From NCBI RefSeq assembly GCF_009741735.1, contig NZ_WHOH01000001.1, forward strand, positions 744,001 through 808,000: a stretch of 64,000 bases of DNA, in the 5' to 3' direction. The notes beneath the pieces were generated by a model. The model was not told the origin of the DNA and did not search any database. It saw only the letters and a program-made list of their open reading frames with translations. Source of the DNA: Lentibacillus sp. JNUCC-1 (lineage in GTDB: Bacteria > Bacillota > Bacilli > Bacillales > Amphibacillaceae). The first letter of the stretch is position 1. Each line of letters opens with the position of its first letter. This document shows, in pieces, positions 33,851-44,088 of this stretch. The position numbers were made by a program, and so were the translations under genes.

Positions 33851-34526
33851 AAAAGTGGTTGCCGCCTCAAAAAAGGCTGGTGCCCGCGGCGGAACAGTCC
33901 TCCGGGGAGATGGCATCCGGCTGAACGAGAAAAAACGCGTCCTCGGTATACCTGTTGAACGAGAACGCGAAATCGTATTGACACTGGTATCTGACCGAAT
34001 CTTCCCCGACGTCAAACAGGCAATCATCGATGCTGTTAAATTGGAACGGCCAAGACATGGCATTGGCTTTGTGATCGACGCGAAAAAAGTAACAGGGATC
34101 TGTCAAATGCTGGGTATGGATATGGAAGCCGAAGACCATAGCGATGAGGGGGTTAATACCATGGAAGAACAAGACATCTTGTATGATCTGATTGTGACCA
34201 TTGTCAACAAGGGTGACAACGAAAAGGTCGTCGATGCAACCCGAAAAGCCGGCGCGGAAGGCGGCACCATCCTGAATGGGCGCGGTACAGGGGTCCACGA
34301 GAAAGCCAAATTGTTCAACATTATGATTGAGCCGGAAAAAGAAGTGGTATTAACACTGATCGACCGGAACAAAACAAGCAAGGTTCTGGAAGCCATCGAA
34401 AAAGATGCCCAGCTCAATAAAGCCGGAAAAGGTATTGCCTTTGTAATAGAAGTCGACCAAACAGTCGGCATTAACCACATTTTAAATGAACGTGTCAATA
34501 AAGAATGGCGGAAAAAACATAAATAA
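33804..34526 (+). CDS. Tandem PII-like signalling protein
   Basis: 240 residues made of two GlnB/PII-like ferredoxin folds. Domain 1 (~3-105) has VTIVKKENAKKVVAASKKAG then RGGTVLRGDG; domain 2 (~120-230) has VTIVNKGDNEKVVDATRKAG then EGGTILNGRG. The T-loops are short and carry no uridylylation Tyr. ATG 33804 follows AAAGGAGAAGGG. The gene overlaps the second DUF1538 gene, so all three are one translational unit. By analogy with AmtB-GlnK this protein may gate the membrane pair in response to a nucleotide or metabolite; that is inference. Confidence 0.83.
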   Translation: MPKKLMVTIVKKENAKKVVAASKKAGARGGTVLRGDGIRLNEKKRVLGIPVEREREIVLTLVSDRIFPDVKQAIIDAVKLERPRHGIGFVIDAKKVTGICQMLGMDMEAEDHSDEGVNTMEEQDILYDLIVTIVNKGDNEKVVDATRKAGAEGGTILNGRGTGVHEKAKLFNIMIEPEKEVVLTLIDRNKTSKVLEAIEKDAQLNKAGKGIAFVIEVDQTVGINHILNERVNKEWRKKHK

Positions 34527-34528
34527 AA

Positions 34529-34560
34529 CAAAGAGGGTGCCCCGAGCGGCACCCTCTTTC
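34529..34560. terminator. Terminator between convergent operons
   Basis: AAGAGGGTGCC pairs with GGCACCCTCTT around CCGAGC; serves both the PII-like gene and lutC. Confidence 0.88.
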
Positions 34561-34562
34561 CG

Positions 34563-35267
34563 TTAAATTCCCCGCACGATGATATGCACTGCCTGAACCG
34601 GTCCATGCACGCCTTTTACAATGTTCATTTCTATATCTGCACTGTTGCTCGGCCCTGAATTGAAGTTAATGTACGGAGACAGATCTTCCCCATTTTTAAC
34701 CTTACCGTGAATCATGTCGGTCGCCTGGGTCATGCGCGGAACAATGGTCGATTCAGGCACAATCGCGACATACGTTACAGGGAGCAGACTGACTGAACGG
34801 GCGTTGTTGCGATCGTTCAGCTGGGTGACCGTTCCAGACTCGGCAAGGCTCACATCACTGACGAAAAAGCCGACATTCGCTTTCCTCGCCTCTTGCACGT
34901 TTCGCTCCACACCAGCGTCCGCATCCCAAATATAAACACGCTCATCCTCAAACACATCGCTTAAACCAAACGTGTCAAAACGCTCATCACGCGTCGCAAC
35001 CATCGGCCCGCCACCATACGATTGCATCACGTCCCGGACCGTTTCTGCCAGCTCGTCTTTTGTTGTTTCAATCACATGAGTGTCTTTCTCCACACTGTTT
35101 TCCTTAAAAATCGTCCGAAGCTCAGTCGGCGTTTTCCCCCGATAAACCGCTCGCTGCGGCTGATACGTCCACTCTGGCCGTTCCACATGCGTCCGCCGGG
35201 CACCGCCAAGACGATTCCTGACATGATCCAAAAACGCCTCCCGGTTATGAACGGTTCCCTTAGCCAT
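34563..35267 (-). CDS. lutC: Lactate utilisation protein C
   Basis: 234 residues, LUD family. Blocks VATRDERFDTFGLSDVF, YIWDADAGVERNVQEARKAN and DVSLAESGTVTQLNDRNNAR are characteristic. LutC works with LutA and LutB in the iron-sulphur complex that oxidises L-lactate to pyruvate. ATG 35267 lies behind GGGGAG; the longer open frame to 35321 overlaps lutB. Start overlaps the lutB stop by 8 bases. Last gene of lutABC. Confidence 0.92.
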   Translation of the reverse strand: MAKGTVHNREAFLDHVRNRLGGARRTHVERPEWTYQPQRAVYRGKTPTELRTIFKENSVEKDTHVIETTKDELAETVRDVMQSYGGGPMVATRDERFDTFGLSDVFEDERVYIWDADAGVERNVQEARKANVGFFVSDVSLAESGTVTQLNDRNNARSVSLLPVTYVAIVPESTIVPRMTQATDMIHGKVKNGEDLSPYINFNSGPSNSADIEMNIVKGVHGPVQAVHIIVRGI

Positions 35268-36698
35268 TGCGTCGCTCCCCTTTCTTATGGTCCTTAAACC
35301 ACTTACGAAAATTGCTGCCATGAGGCGCAGGAAATTCTCTGATTTTCGTCCAATCTTTCAAAGGGCCCGGCCCATTGGAAATAGTCCCTTCATGGCTAAA
35401 TGGCTTAGCAAAAACAGGTGCGCCCTGTGTCGCCATTTTAAACAATGACGGAGTGCTTGACCCGATGCCAAACGCCGCCATGGCTGCTTCTTCACTTTTA
35501 TCCGCATAGCCTTCTTCCACATAAATTTCCCTGTGCCTGATTAGTTGCTCATGCAGTGGAATTTTCACCGGACAGGCTTCGGTACAGGCCGCACACAGGC
35601 TTGACGCATACGGTAATTCCCCGTATTCTTCGTAACCGCCAAGAATCGGTGATAGAACCGCCCAATCGGCCCCTGATAAATGGAACCAGACGCATGGCCG
35701 CCAATATGACGATACACCGGGCACACGTTCACACAAGCCGCACACCGTATACAATGGAGCGCAGACTGGAATTCCGTTCCCAGCGCTTTCGACCGCCCGC
35801 CATCGACAATGACCAAATGGAAATCATTCGGACCGTCAACACTCGTCTCACCGACTTCAGGCGTGACATTCGTGACATAGGTTGTGATTTTTTGCCCGAC
35901 AGCACTGCGACTGAGCAAATTAATCATCACATCCAGCTCGTCCCATGATGGCACAAGCCGCTCCATTCCCATGACACTCACAAGCGTATCGGGAAAACTC
36001 GTGACCATATTGGCATTGCCTTCGTTTGTTAAAAGTGACACCGAACCAGACTCCGCCACACCAAAATTACACCCGGTCACACCCATATCCGCATTCATAA
36101 ACACATCTCTCAACTGATGCCGGGCAAATGACGTCAATTCACTCGGATCATCAGACCCCGTATAGCCCGCTTTTTCTTTTAATGTATCTCGAATTTGCGA
36201 TTTGTTTTTATGCAAGGAAGGCACCACAATATGTGACGGCCGGTCCCCGTCTTCAGCCTGCAAAATATACTCGGCCAAATCTGTCTCATAAACCTGACAG
36301 CCGACCGCTTCCAAAGCCTCATTCAATCCGATTTCTTCCGTGACCATAGACTTCGCCTTGGTCACGTTTTTGGCGTTCTTTTCCTTCGCGACCTTCTGAA
36401 TGTACGCATTCGCCTCTTCAGCCGTCTCAGCAAAAAAGACATGCCCGCCCCGTGCAGCAAAATTTTCACTCAGCAGATCCAAATAGTAATCAAGGTTTTC
36501 CAGCGTATGCCGGCGGATTTCTTCCCCAGCATTCCGCCAGTCCTCCCAATCACCAATCTCGTCATCGCCTTCAGTCGCGGCAATTTTCTTTTCACGAAGC
36601 CCGTCCTGCGCTTTCGCCATCGACTGACGCATAAAATCGTCATCCAAAGCCTCGTCTACCCGATCAAAAAAAGGCTGATTGCCAATTTTCATAGCCAC
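35260..36698 (-). pseudogene. lutB: Lactate utilisation protein B, frameshifted
   Basis: Read through one frameshift it gives 479 residues, the length of Bacillus LutB. The N-terminal LUD part ([40 protein letters not shown]) is intact. The first ferredoxin cluster is in [20 protein letters not shown]. Then GPIG is followed by a three-base G run (C run on the plus strand, 35661-35663) that lacks one base; adding it gives [20 protein letters not shown], after which the second cluster [18 protein letters not shown] is intact. If real, the lesion would abolish lactate use through LutABC; a read error is as likely. GTG 36698 or ATG 36692 is the start. Confidence 0.92.
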
Positions 36699-36716
36699 TA
36701 GATACCGCCCCCTTCA

Positions 36717-37433
36717 TTAGCGTGAATTTAAAATTTGTGCAATATGTTTCACAGGCAGCTGCTTCCCTTTTCGGTCAATCCGCCCTTGAATATTCATCAA
36801 ACACCCACCGTCGGCCGTAATCAGCACGTCCGCCCCAGTGTCTTCAACATGACGGATTTTTTCATCCACCATCTGCTCAGAAATCGGCACCATCTTAACC
36901 GCAAACGTCCCGCCGAAACCGCAGCAATCATAACTGTTCTCAAGCGGCAGCAGTTCCAAACCTTCCACATTTTTCAATAACGTAAAAGGAGATTCCGTCT
37001 CGTGCAGCAAACGCATCATATGACAAGACGTATGATACGTCGCCTTGGCCGGATAAACCGCCCCGACATCTTCAATCCCCAGCACATGTACGATAAACTG
37101 GGTAAACTCATACGTTTTATCAGCCAGCTCTTGCGCCCGCGGCTCCCAAACAGGATCCCCTGCAAACATCCGCGGGTACTCCTTCAGCATGCCCGCACAC
37201 GATCCCGACGGCGTAACCACATACTTCGAAACTTCAAAACTCTTAATAATTTGCTTAGCAGATTTCTGAGCCTGACTTTTATAACCACTGTTAAACGCCG
37301 GCTGCCCACAGCAGATCTGCCCCTGCGGAAAATCAATGTCACACCCCAGCCGCTCCAGCACCTCAACCATGTCCTTCGCAGCTTCCTGATAAAATATTTC
37401 CCCCAGACACGTGACGAAAAGTGATGCTCTCAT
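36717..37433 (-). CDS. lutA: Lactate utilisation protein A
   Basis: 238 residues with two CCG domains: [14 protein letters not shown] (~40) with CLGEIF before it, and [14 protein letters not shown] (~165) with TSCHMM before it. These Cys-rich motifs bind a noncanonical iron-sulphur cluster or heterodisulfide-type centre. With LutB and LutC it oxidises L-lactate. ATG 37433 follows GGAGAGG. First gene of the operon, 18 bases before lutB. No LutR-type regulator gene is adjacent. Confidence 0.93.
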   Translation of the reverse strand: MRASLFVTCLGEIFYQEAAKDMVEVLERLGCDIDFPQGQICCGQPAFNSGYKSQAQKSAKQIIKSFEVSKYVVTPSGSCAGMLKEYPRMFAGDPVWEPRAQELADKTYEFTQFIVHVLGIEDVGAVYPAKATYHTSCHMMRLLHETESPFTLLKNVEGLELLPLENSYDCCGFGGTFAVKMVPISEQMVDEKIRHVEDTGADVLITADGGCLMNIQGRIDRKGKQLPVKHIAQILNSR

Positions 37434-37534
37434 AGTGACCTCTCCATTTCTGATATTAATAAATGCTAGTGTTATGATAAAGAAGAGAAGAAATCCCCTT
37501 TTGCCTGTACACTAGCCAGCTTCCATAATTATCG

Positions 37535-37575
37535 TTCGACAAAATTCGGGAAGTGACTGTCACTTCCCGAATTTT
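37535..37575. repeat. REP-like unit 20, palindromic
   Basis: Two copies head to head: AAAATTCGGGAAGTGAC and its perfect complement around one T. Located 26 bases after the stop of the minus-strand DUF1643 gene. Confidence 0.93.
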
Positions 37576-37600
37576 AGTTATTTCCTCATCAGCCCCGTCA

Positions 37601-38101
37601 TCACACCTCATACGGAATAGCGGCTTCAGAATGTTTTTGAGATAGTGGATGCAGGGGAAACTTGGCTTTTGTTTTGGACCTTTTAATGCAGAATCTCTTT
37701 TCATCTTCAACAAGAGCTAGAACTTCCTCCACAACCTTGTTATTTTTTGAGCCTTTTTCACCCCAAGCAAAAACAACCTTTTCTGACTGCATAACTGCTT
37801 TTCTAATAGCCTTCATGTTCGTTATTTTTTCTTCCAAAGTTTGCGGCTCTATTTCACTAGGATCAGGCGTTACCTGGGAAAAAAGGTTCACAATAATCAT
37901 CGATCCATATCCCCAGTCTCTAGCAAAACTAACGCACCTTCTCAATGTTTGATCTGCCTCATTTTCATCCTCCAAGGTAGGGTTAAACATAACAAAAGTC
38001 ACCGCCGGTTTCTTGCTATCCCATGAACATGTCAGCATATAGCGGTGTGTTCTGTCATTACTGGTTTCACAACTTATCGATTCATCTTCTCTCCACTCCA
38101 T
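37601..38101 (-). CDS. DUF1643 protein
   Basis: 166 residues. The blocks RYMLTCSWDSKKPAVTFVMF-NPTLEDENEAD, DQTLRRCVSFARDWGYGSMI and VFAWGEKGS match DUF1643, a family of small proteins of unknown function often found near phage defence or mobile genes. The minus-strand gene is monocistronic. Of 313 bases upstream (38102-38414) I see only a small hairpin CCCTTGCA-GATTA-TGCAAGGG near 38190 and the terminator of the next gene. Confidence 0.8.
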   Translation of the reverse strand: MEWREDESISCETSNDRTHRYMLTCSWDSKKPAVTFVMFNPTLEDENEADQTLRRCVSFARDWGYGSMIIVNLFSQVTPDPSEIEPQTLEEKITNMKAIRKAVMQSEKVVFAWGEKGSKNNKVVEEVLALVEDEKRFCIKRSKTKAKFPLHPLSQKHSEAAIPYEV

Positions 38102-38364
38102 TATGTCACGTCCATTCTGTTAAATTTTAGTTATGTGCATAAGCAACTTTTTGAAGCACTAGTATAGTAAAATCAAATGCCCTTGCAGATTATGCAAGGG
38201 TCAGGGATTCTAGTAGTAGGTATATAACCTGTATGTCTACTATATCAAACTTTTGTTTGGAAGTGTATTTTACCCCGGTAGACAGAATTCAGGTAATGGG
38301 TAATGCTGTAAGGGACTGACAGGAAGATTTAAATGAAGAGTTTTTTACGTTAAGACACAAAAAT

Positions 38365-38397
38365 ATTCATGCCCCTCTTATTAAGAGGGGCATGAAT
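38365..38397 (-). terminator. Terminator of the sugar-uptake operon
   Basis: Perfect 33-base palindrome with arms ATTCATGCCCCTCTTA and complement around one T; on the minus strand ATTTTTG follows. It ends the operon whose last gene is the FAD oxidoreductase. Confidence 0.88.
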
Positions 38398-38414
38398 AAG
38401 AAGCTAATATATAT

Positions 38415-39992
38415 TTACAACTCCATATTCTCAGGCCAATGCAATTGTATACCCTGCTCCTTTAACAATTGCTGATAATCATGTAAATACGCTTGATTTT
38501 CTCGAACCATATGTGGGGTAACTTTATTTAGTATTGCATATGCAGCCAAATAACCTGCCGATTCCCCTATATTCCATTCCGTTGGATGCAAACGATAGCA
38601 TCCATTTGTGATTTGGGTTGTCCCTATGTTTTTACACGCAGGCAGAACGTTTTTAACTCTTACAGGGAGTAAGGCCCCTAAAGGAATCTCAAAAGGGTAA
38701 GACGGTATGTAGAACGTACGGTTTGAAACTGTTGTGTGGTGTATGTCCAAATGATAGCTTCCGACACCGACACTATCAAAATAATTCTTAATTCTTTTAT
38801 TCCCTCTTAGTTCCTTGCTTACATCCATCTCCGTGACTGTATAAACTGCTTTAATTCTTCTTGATTCCCGTATATATGGATATTTGGCAAGCCCATCTTC
38901 TGTTCCAAGCACATCTTTTCTCAAGCGCAATCCAGGGTACCCTTTGCCCCCATCTAAACGTGGAGCTTCGGTCTGCAGCCAGTACAACAAAGACAAGCTT
39001 AATTGTTTGGCGTTTTCTAAGTGTTTCCTGCGTTCTTTATCTGAGACGTCAATAATCGGCCCGAGAAAATAATCATTCTGAGGCCAGTTAAGGAGAGAAA
39101 TATCACCCTCATATAATTTCCCCTCGAAAAGGTGACGGTCTATTACACGACGATAGGTAAATAAAGAAGGGATATTCTTTTCATTAGGAAATAAAGTGAA
39201 AGTCTTCATTGTGGAGGTGTCCTCTGAATTCACAGCATTCCAACTCAGTAGCGGAGAGTCAGAAAAACTAGGATAATATCCTTTCCAAAAATCATACTGC
39301 GCTGGCTCATCAATCGTATAATCTTCTCCTTCAATATAGTCAACAGCCAATACATGTGTAATAGCCTGCATGTCGGTTGGGTCCGCTGTCTCTAAGGCGT
39401 GTGGTTCTTGAGTATCTGCTTTTGACTCTGCCCCAACTACATATTCTACACCAGCAAGTTTAATCAAGTCTCCACATTCTGTCGCATCTAAAAAGTACGT
39501 ACCTGTTAGTTTGAATTTATTCTTATCCACCAAAGATTCCACTGTGACTGACTTCACTATGTCATCAACTGCATGGGCATCATAAGGAACACAGTGGTAC
39601 AAGACATTGATTTTGCCACTATTGATATATGGAGAAAGCATATCTTCCAACACACTTAAAGCCACTTTGGGTTCGTGAGCTAACCTTGTCACCCATGCAT
39701 TTCCGGGATTGAGGCGCCTATCCATCTTAGCGTCGCTCGTAAGCGGGTAATTTGTTTGATAGTATTGACGAATTCTCTCTCTGAACTCAGTATATGTGTC
39801 AGTGCATCCAAATTCCTCTATCCACTGATGTTCGTCTGGAGGGACGGCTTGGCTGGTCAATTGTCCTCCAAGCCAGTCGGTTTCTTCAGTCAATACAACA
39901 GTAAGCCCCATTTTCGCCGCTGCTAAAGAAGCGATGCAGCCGCCTATTCCCCCTCCAAGAACGATGACATCGGCTTGTTCATGCTTAAGCAA
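38415..39992 (-). CDS. FAD-dependent oxidoreductase (FAD_oxidored family)
   Basis: 525 residues. N-terminal FAD fold VIVLGGGIGGCIASLAAAKM (~9-28) and EETDWLGGQLTSQ (~36-48); a second nucleotide contact is DATECGDLIKLAGVEYVVGA (~168). This PF12831-type family often sits in polysaccharide or sugar operons; the oxidised substrate is generally unknown. No signal peptide, so it is cytoplasmic. It follows DUF4127 by 15 bases and is the last gene of the sugar ABC operon. It probably oxidises a sugar-derived compound. Confidence 0.85.
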   Translation of the reverse strand: MLKHEQADVIVLGGGIGGCIASLAAAKMGLTVVLTEETDWLGGQLTSQAVPPDEHQWIEEFGCTDTYTEFRERIRQYYQTNYPLTSDAKMDRRLNPGNAWVTRLAHEPKVALSVLEDMLSPYINSGKINVLYHCVPYDAHAVDDIVKSVTVESLVDKNKFKLTGTYFLDATECGDLIKLAGVEYVVGAESKADTQEPHALETADPTDMQAITHVLAVDYIEGEDYTIDEPAQYDFWKGYYPSFSDSPLLSWNAVNSEDTSTMKTFTLFPNEKNIPSLFTYRRVIDRHLFEGKLYEGDISLLNWPQNDYFLGPIIDVSDKERRKHLENAKQLSLSLLYWLQTEAPRLDGGKGYPGLRLRKDVLGTEDGLAKYPYIRESRRIKAVYTVTEMDVSKELRGNKRIKNYFDSVGVGSYHLDIHHTTVSNRTFYIPSYPFEIPLGALLPVRVKNVLPACKNIGTTQITNGCYRLHPTEWNIGESAGYLAAYAILNKVTPHMVRENQAYLHDYQQLLKEQGIQLHWPENMEL

Positions 39993-40007
39993 CTTTATCC
40001 CTCTCTT

Positions 40008-41537
40008 CTACTCTAATTCTGGGAACCTCACAACCAGTTTCAATCCACATTCAAACATCCTATTCCAAGGAGCCCAAGTCTTTAGCTCTTCAATTTTAAG
40101 GTTCTCAAAGCTATAAAGGATTTCACTATTCAAACGCTGCAACAGCCGTTGATCTCTTTCTCTGCAAACCAGGTCTGCTTGATCTTTTAAGTCAAAATAA
40201 CTTAAATCATAACTCGGCAAAAAGTCCGCTGTCATCTCCATACGAATTTCCGCCTGATATAAATAATCATCCAAAACGTGGTACAACACATTTTCTTGTA
40301 TCTTCTCGGGGTCCCCATTTAAGCCTAAAACCCCTTGGGAGATCGTGCTGCCAAGTGTGTTGCAATTTGTATTCCATCCCTTATATGATAACACTGAATC
40401 AAGAAGCACCTTCTTATCCATTAAATTGATAAGTTCAAAATCTCCACCGTTTGCATATGCTGAATCTGCTACGATTACTTTTTTGCCGTTATTCATGTGA
40501 TTTTTCAATTGCTTCACAAATCCAGACATGTTTCGATCATTCACATATGTATGATGTTTACCTGATTGTTCCCACGACTCCTGCATTTCGCCGCCCGGCG
40601 TGTTATAGGCAAGAATAAGATCTGCTGTCTCCGGACTTTCAACTAATTTACATCCAGCAGCCAACACATGCGAATTTAAACTCTCTAAAAATGGCCTGTC
40701 CTCATACATGGGTATAATTTCCGGGCCTAAGGGGCTGCTCCATACTGGGTATATTTTCGTCGTATAACCTGACAGCTCATTGTAAGCCCTGGCAAGTAAA
40801 GTAGCGCCCACCTCGTCAGCACCAGGATATATAAGAACCTGATCTTCCAGGCCCAGCTGAGCCCTTTTTTGATAGATAGCTTTTTGATCAATGGCAGTGT
40901 AGCCGTATATTGCACTGTCATCTTGAGGAATGACGAGGCAATTGAGTATACCTTCATGCACAAGATCCAACAAACCCATATTGATGGCTACGTTAAATCG
41001 CCTTCTGGTTTCATAATCCGTCACATGTTCGCTGGGCAAGCGCTGCTGTATATCTTTCAGCTCACACAGCTCCTCATCTGTAAGTTCTTCATTGTTACTT
41101 TTATCTTCCAAAAAGGCCCTCAGAAAAATTTCCCCTCCCCAATGCTCATAATAGTCAGGTTCCTCATCACTTGAACTGTACTGGGGCGTGCGCATGATGA
41201 GGCTAAAGGCATAAACTGGGAGTTCAGGATTTAATGTGAGCAACTCACGCAAGCGATTCAACATTATCGGAACCATATCCTCTTTAAACTCATGCAAACG
41301 GGACGGCAGAAGTCCCCCGTACATCAGCATATCAATGCTCAGTATTAATGCATCACAATTCTGAACTTCCTGTTGAACCCACTCCCACAAGCGTTCAATA
41401 TCAGCCGCTCGCTTTTTTCTCCCCAGTATGTCACGAGGCGGCATTTGTATAGTGACCTCCCGGGCTGTAGCAGCAATTCGTTCAACCATGACCGTATTGC
41501 AAGGTCTTTCATCCAAAGGCAAGTAAATGATTTTCAT
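40008..41537 (-). CDS. DUF4127 protein
   Basis: 509 residues. The start KIIYLPLDERPCNT and blocks ALILSIDMLMYGGLLPSRLH, IPQDDSAIYGYTAIDQ, YPGADEVGATLLARAYNEL and VIVADSAYANGGDFELINLM are typical of DUF4127, a family with alkaline-phosphatase-like or glycosidase-like looks but no known activity. ATG 41537 is chosen because AAGGAGG sits 8 bases upstream; a GTG at 41546 overlaps that site. It lies 19 bases after the ROK-RpiR gene in the sugar operon, so it probably acts on the imported sugar. Confidence 0.85.
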   Translation of the reverse strand: MKIIYLPLDERPCNTVMVERIAATAREVTIQMPPRDILGRKKRAADIERLWEWVQQEVQNCDALILSIDMLMYGGLLPSRLHEFKEDMVPIMLNRLRELLTLNPELPVYAFSLIMRTPQYSSSDEEPDYYEHWGGEIFLRAFLEDKSNNEELTDEELCELKDIQQRLPSEHVTDYETRRRFNVAINMGLLDLVHEGILNCLVIPQDDSAIYGYTAIDQKAIYQKRAQLGLEDQVLIYPGADEVGATLLARAYNELSGYTTKIYPVWSSPLGPEIIPMYEDRPFLESLNSHVLAAGCKLVESPETADLILAYNTPGGEMQESWEQSGKHHTYVNDRNMSGFVKQLKNHMNNGKKVIVADSAYANGGDFELINLMDKKVLLDSVLSYKGWNTNCNTLGSTISQGVLGLNGDPEKIQENVLYHVLDDYLYQAEIRMEMTADFLPSYDLSYFDLKDQADLVCRERDQRLLQRLNSEILYSFENLKIEELKTWAPWNRMFECGLKLVVRFPELE

Positions 41538-41556
41538 GGAAGGCACCTCCTTAACG

Positions 41557-43229
41557 TTAAACGATTTCTTCCACCGCTACTTTCTTTCTCAAGCCATTCA
41601 ATTCTTTAAAAAGAACTTCCAACAAAAGCAGCGTCGATGTTTCATTAACCGAGCTCAAGGCATTTCCGTTTGAAGAGGGTATAAGATAGGACAACTCTGC
41701 CTCACAATAGATCGGGGTATCTTTTTGACTAGTAATGCCCACCGTCAAAGAACCCTTTACTTTGGCCACTTCGAATAAGTGATGTATTTCAGAATCGCTC
41801 CCCGATAAACTCAATCCAACAACAACCGTTTCCGGGTTTAATAACTCTTTGGACTTCTCCATTTCGTATTTATGGGAAAAACAATCAACTATGATGCCTA
41901 GTTCCATTAATTTATACTTTATTTGCGTCACGACAAACGACATTTCGCCCAGCCCATAAAAAAATATTCGATTTACGTTTTTGAGTCGGGCAGCAAATTC
42001 TTTAACGTCATAACCTTCATTTAAGGTTTCAAGTTTATTTAGTATTGTGATATAATCTTGCTTTACTTCAATGAGACTTGTTGTATCGGGCTTATCATGA
42101 ATACGACCGCCCACAATCGCTTCTTTAGCCATCAATCTGAATTTGCTATAAGAATCAATCCCCAGTTTCTTGCAAAATCGAGTAAGCATTGAGCTGGATA
42201 CGTCGATCTTTTTAGCCATTTCAGATATCGTAAAATCAGGCACTTCATCCAGATTAGTAATGATATAATTGGCGATTGTCGTTTCCCCTTTTGTTAACAT
42301 ATGCTTGTTTGATTCGATCAGTGTTGTGATCTTGTTAAAAGGCTGCAAAGATTCCTGTATAAGAAAGTGTCGCAACGCCCCGATCATCCCCGCGTTGTTG
42401 AGCGTTCCGGCGATTTCAATTTTTGTTTGCTGTAAAATTGCGGGAATGATATCTTTCTTTAACTGTTCCATAATGAGCGGATATAGGTAATCTTTCTGAT
42501 GCGTAATCCCCCGCCGATGACAATCATTTCTGGATTCATGATATAAGTGATGGTTGCGATCCCTTTTGACAAATAATAAACCAACCGATTAATGGCTTGA
42601 ATGCAGATCTCGTCACCACTTTTCGCCATATCAAAGATCCATTTCCCACTTATGGCATCAGATGAAATGCTTTTTTGTTCAGCCACATAATCAATCAGAG
42701 CTTTTGTTGAGGCTAATTCTTCAAACTGACTTCCCTCGATCGGAATATAACCAATTTCTCCACTGCTGAAACTATGACCCGTATGAAGTTTATTATTGAT
42801 AATATAACTCCCGCCAATTCCCGTTCCAACAGTTAGACAAAACATGCTCTTTGCGCGGTTCCCTTTTCCCAGCCAGGATTCGGCCAGCCCTACACTATTC
42901 ACATCATTTTCAACTTCTACAGGAAGTTCAAAATGATCTTCCAGAATTCTTTTCAAAGGCGTGCCAGTATATTCGGGGATAAGCGGTGAGGCATATAAGA
43001 TTTCCCCTTTTTTCGAATCAACCTGTCCTGCCGTACTTACACACACGCCACTTATAATATATTTTTCCAAAAAGCATGTACCTATTTCTTTAACCTTTTC
43101 TATAATGGAGCTTCCGCCCAAGTGGGCTTCTGTTGCTGTTTCATGTTTTTCTACAAAAGTACCCGCTTCTGTGAGTACACCGTATTTGATAAAAGAACCC
43201 CCTATATCAAATGCTAAAAAAGTTCTCAT
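41557..43229 (-). CDS. ROK kinase fused to MurR/RpiR regulator, with one frameshift
   Basis: Two open frames combine into one protein of ~557 residues. Residues 1-~295 are a ROK sugar kinase: FLAFDIGGSFIKYGVLTEAG (ATP loop), TVGTGIGGSYIIN and SSGEIGYIPIEG. The frame breaks at a five-base G run (plus strand C run 42508-42512) in the GGG of the last ROK motif; adding a G gives GGGITHQKDYLYPLIMEQLK and the ROK C-terminal end NNAGMIGALRHFLIQ. With no stop the same frame runs into an RpiR helix-turn-helix (TISEMAKKIDVSSSMLTRFC) and a SIS domain (FYGLGEMSFVV, VVGLSLSGSDSEIHHL). A kinase and its sugar-phosphate-sensing repressor in one chain is the simplest reading. If the frameshift is real, the first part is a truncated kinase. 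Confidence 0.8.
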
Positions 43230-43250
43230 AGTACCTCTCCTTAGACGCTT

Positions 43251-44075
43251 TTATCCTTTTACTGCACCTTCTGTAGCACCGGATATAAAGTATTTCTGTA
43301 ACCAAATAAAGATCAATAAGCTTGGAATGGTCGTTAAAATTGAAGCAGCACTAATTAACTTGAGATTCCCGCCATCGAAGTTTTGTGACATTTGCGCCAA
43401 CCCAATGGACAAAGTATACATACTGCTGTCTGTTGTATTAATAAGCGGCCATAAATAATCGCCCCAAGTGAATGTAAAAGTATAAATGGCCAGTGAAACA
43501 ATCGTCGGCTTCACAAGTGGCATCGCAATTTTATACCAAACTTGGAATTTATTAGCACCGTCCAAATACGCGGATTCCTCCAAATCTTTCGGAATGCTTA
43601 AAAAGGCCTGACGCATAAAATAAATCCCAAACGCTGTAGCAATTTGCAAGACGGTTAATCCAATATGTGTGTTTCTAAGACCTAATTGGCCAGCAATCTG
43701 AAATAAAGGTGCCATATACAATTGAAACGGAACAGTCATTGTTGAAATAATAAGCGTCAGTGCGATTGTGCGACCTCTAAAATCGATTCTGGCAAGCGCA
43801 TAACCCGCCAGACTGCTAAATAAAATATTAAGCGGAATAGCTATACCGGTAACAATCACAGTATTCCATAAAAATACCCCAAAGTTTGTTTTGTTAAATG
43901 AATCTATGAAATTAACCATCGTGGGGTCTGTTGGTAATAATCCGTCATATATGCCTTGTTCAGGGGACTTCAGGGCTATAAAGAAGGTGTATATCAACGG
44001 ACCGACTGTAACCAAAGTGATAAGTAACATTAAAATATAAACCAATATTTTTTTTAACTTCATTTGGGTTCTCAT
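43251..44075 (-). CDS. Carbohydrate ABC transporter permease (MalG/UgpE type)
   Basis: 274 residues, six membrane helices. The EAA loop that contacts the ATPase reads ESAYLDGANKFQVWYKIAMPL (~188-208). The N-terminal block TVGPLIYTFFIALKSPEQGI is typical of MalG-like subunits. AGGAGTG precedes ATG 44075, 13 bases after the first permease gene. It forms the membrane channel with the 44089-44997 protein. No ATP-binding subunit is encoded in the window. Confidence 0.92.
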   Translation of the reverse strand: MRTQMKLKKILVYILMLLITLVTVGPLIYTFFIALKSPEQGIYDGLLPTDPTMVNFIDSFNKTNFGVFLWNTVIVTGIAIPLNILFSSLAGYALARIDFRGRTIALTLIISTMTVPFQLYMAPLFQIAGQLGLRNTHIGLTVLQIATAFGIYFMRQAFLSIPKDLEESAYLDGANKFQVWYKIAMPLVKPTIVSLAIYTFTFTWGDYLWPLINTTDSSMYTLSIGLAQMSQNFDGGNLKLISAASILTTIPSLLIFIWLQKYFISGATEGAVKG

Positions 44076-44088
44076 TGTATCACTCCTT

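Noticed and set aside
42459-42471. ROK and RpiR as two normal overlapping genes
   Set aside because: The RpiR frame opens with the missing ROK C-terminus (GMIGALRHFLIQ), which shows a frameshifted single gene rather than two genes.
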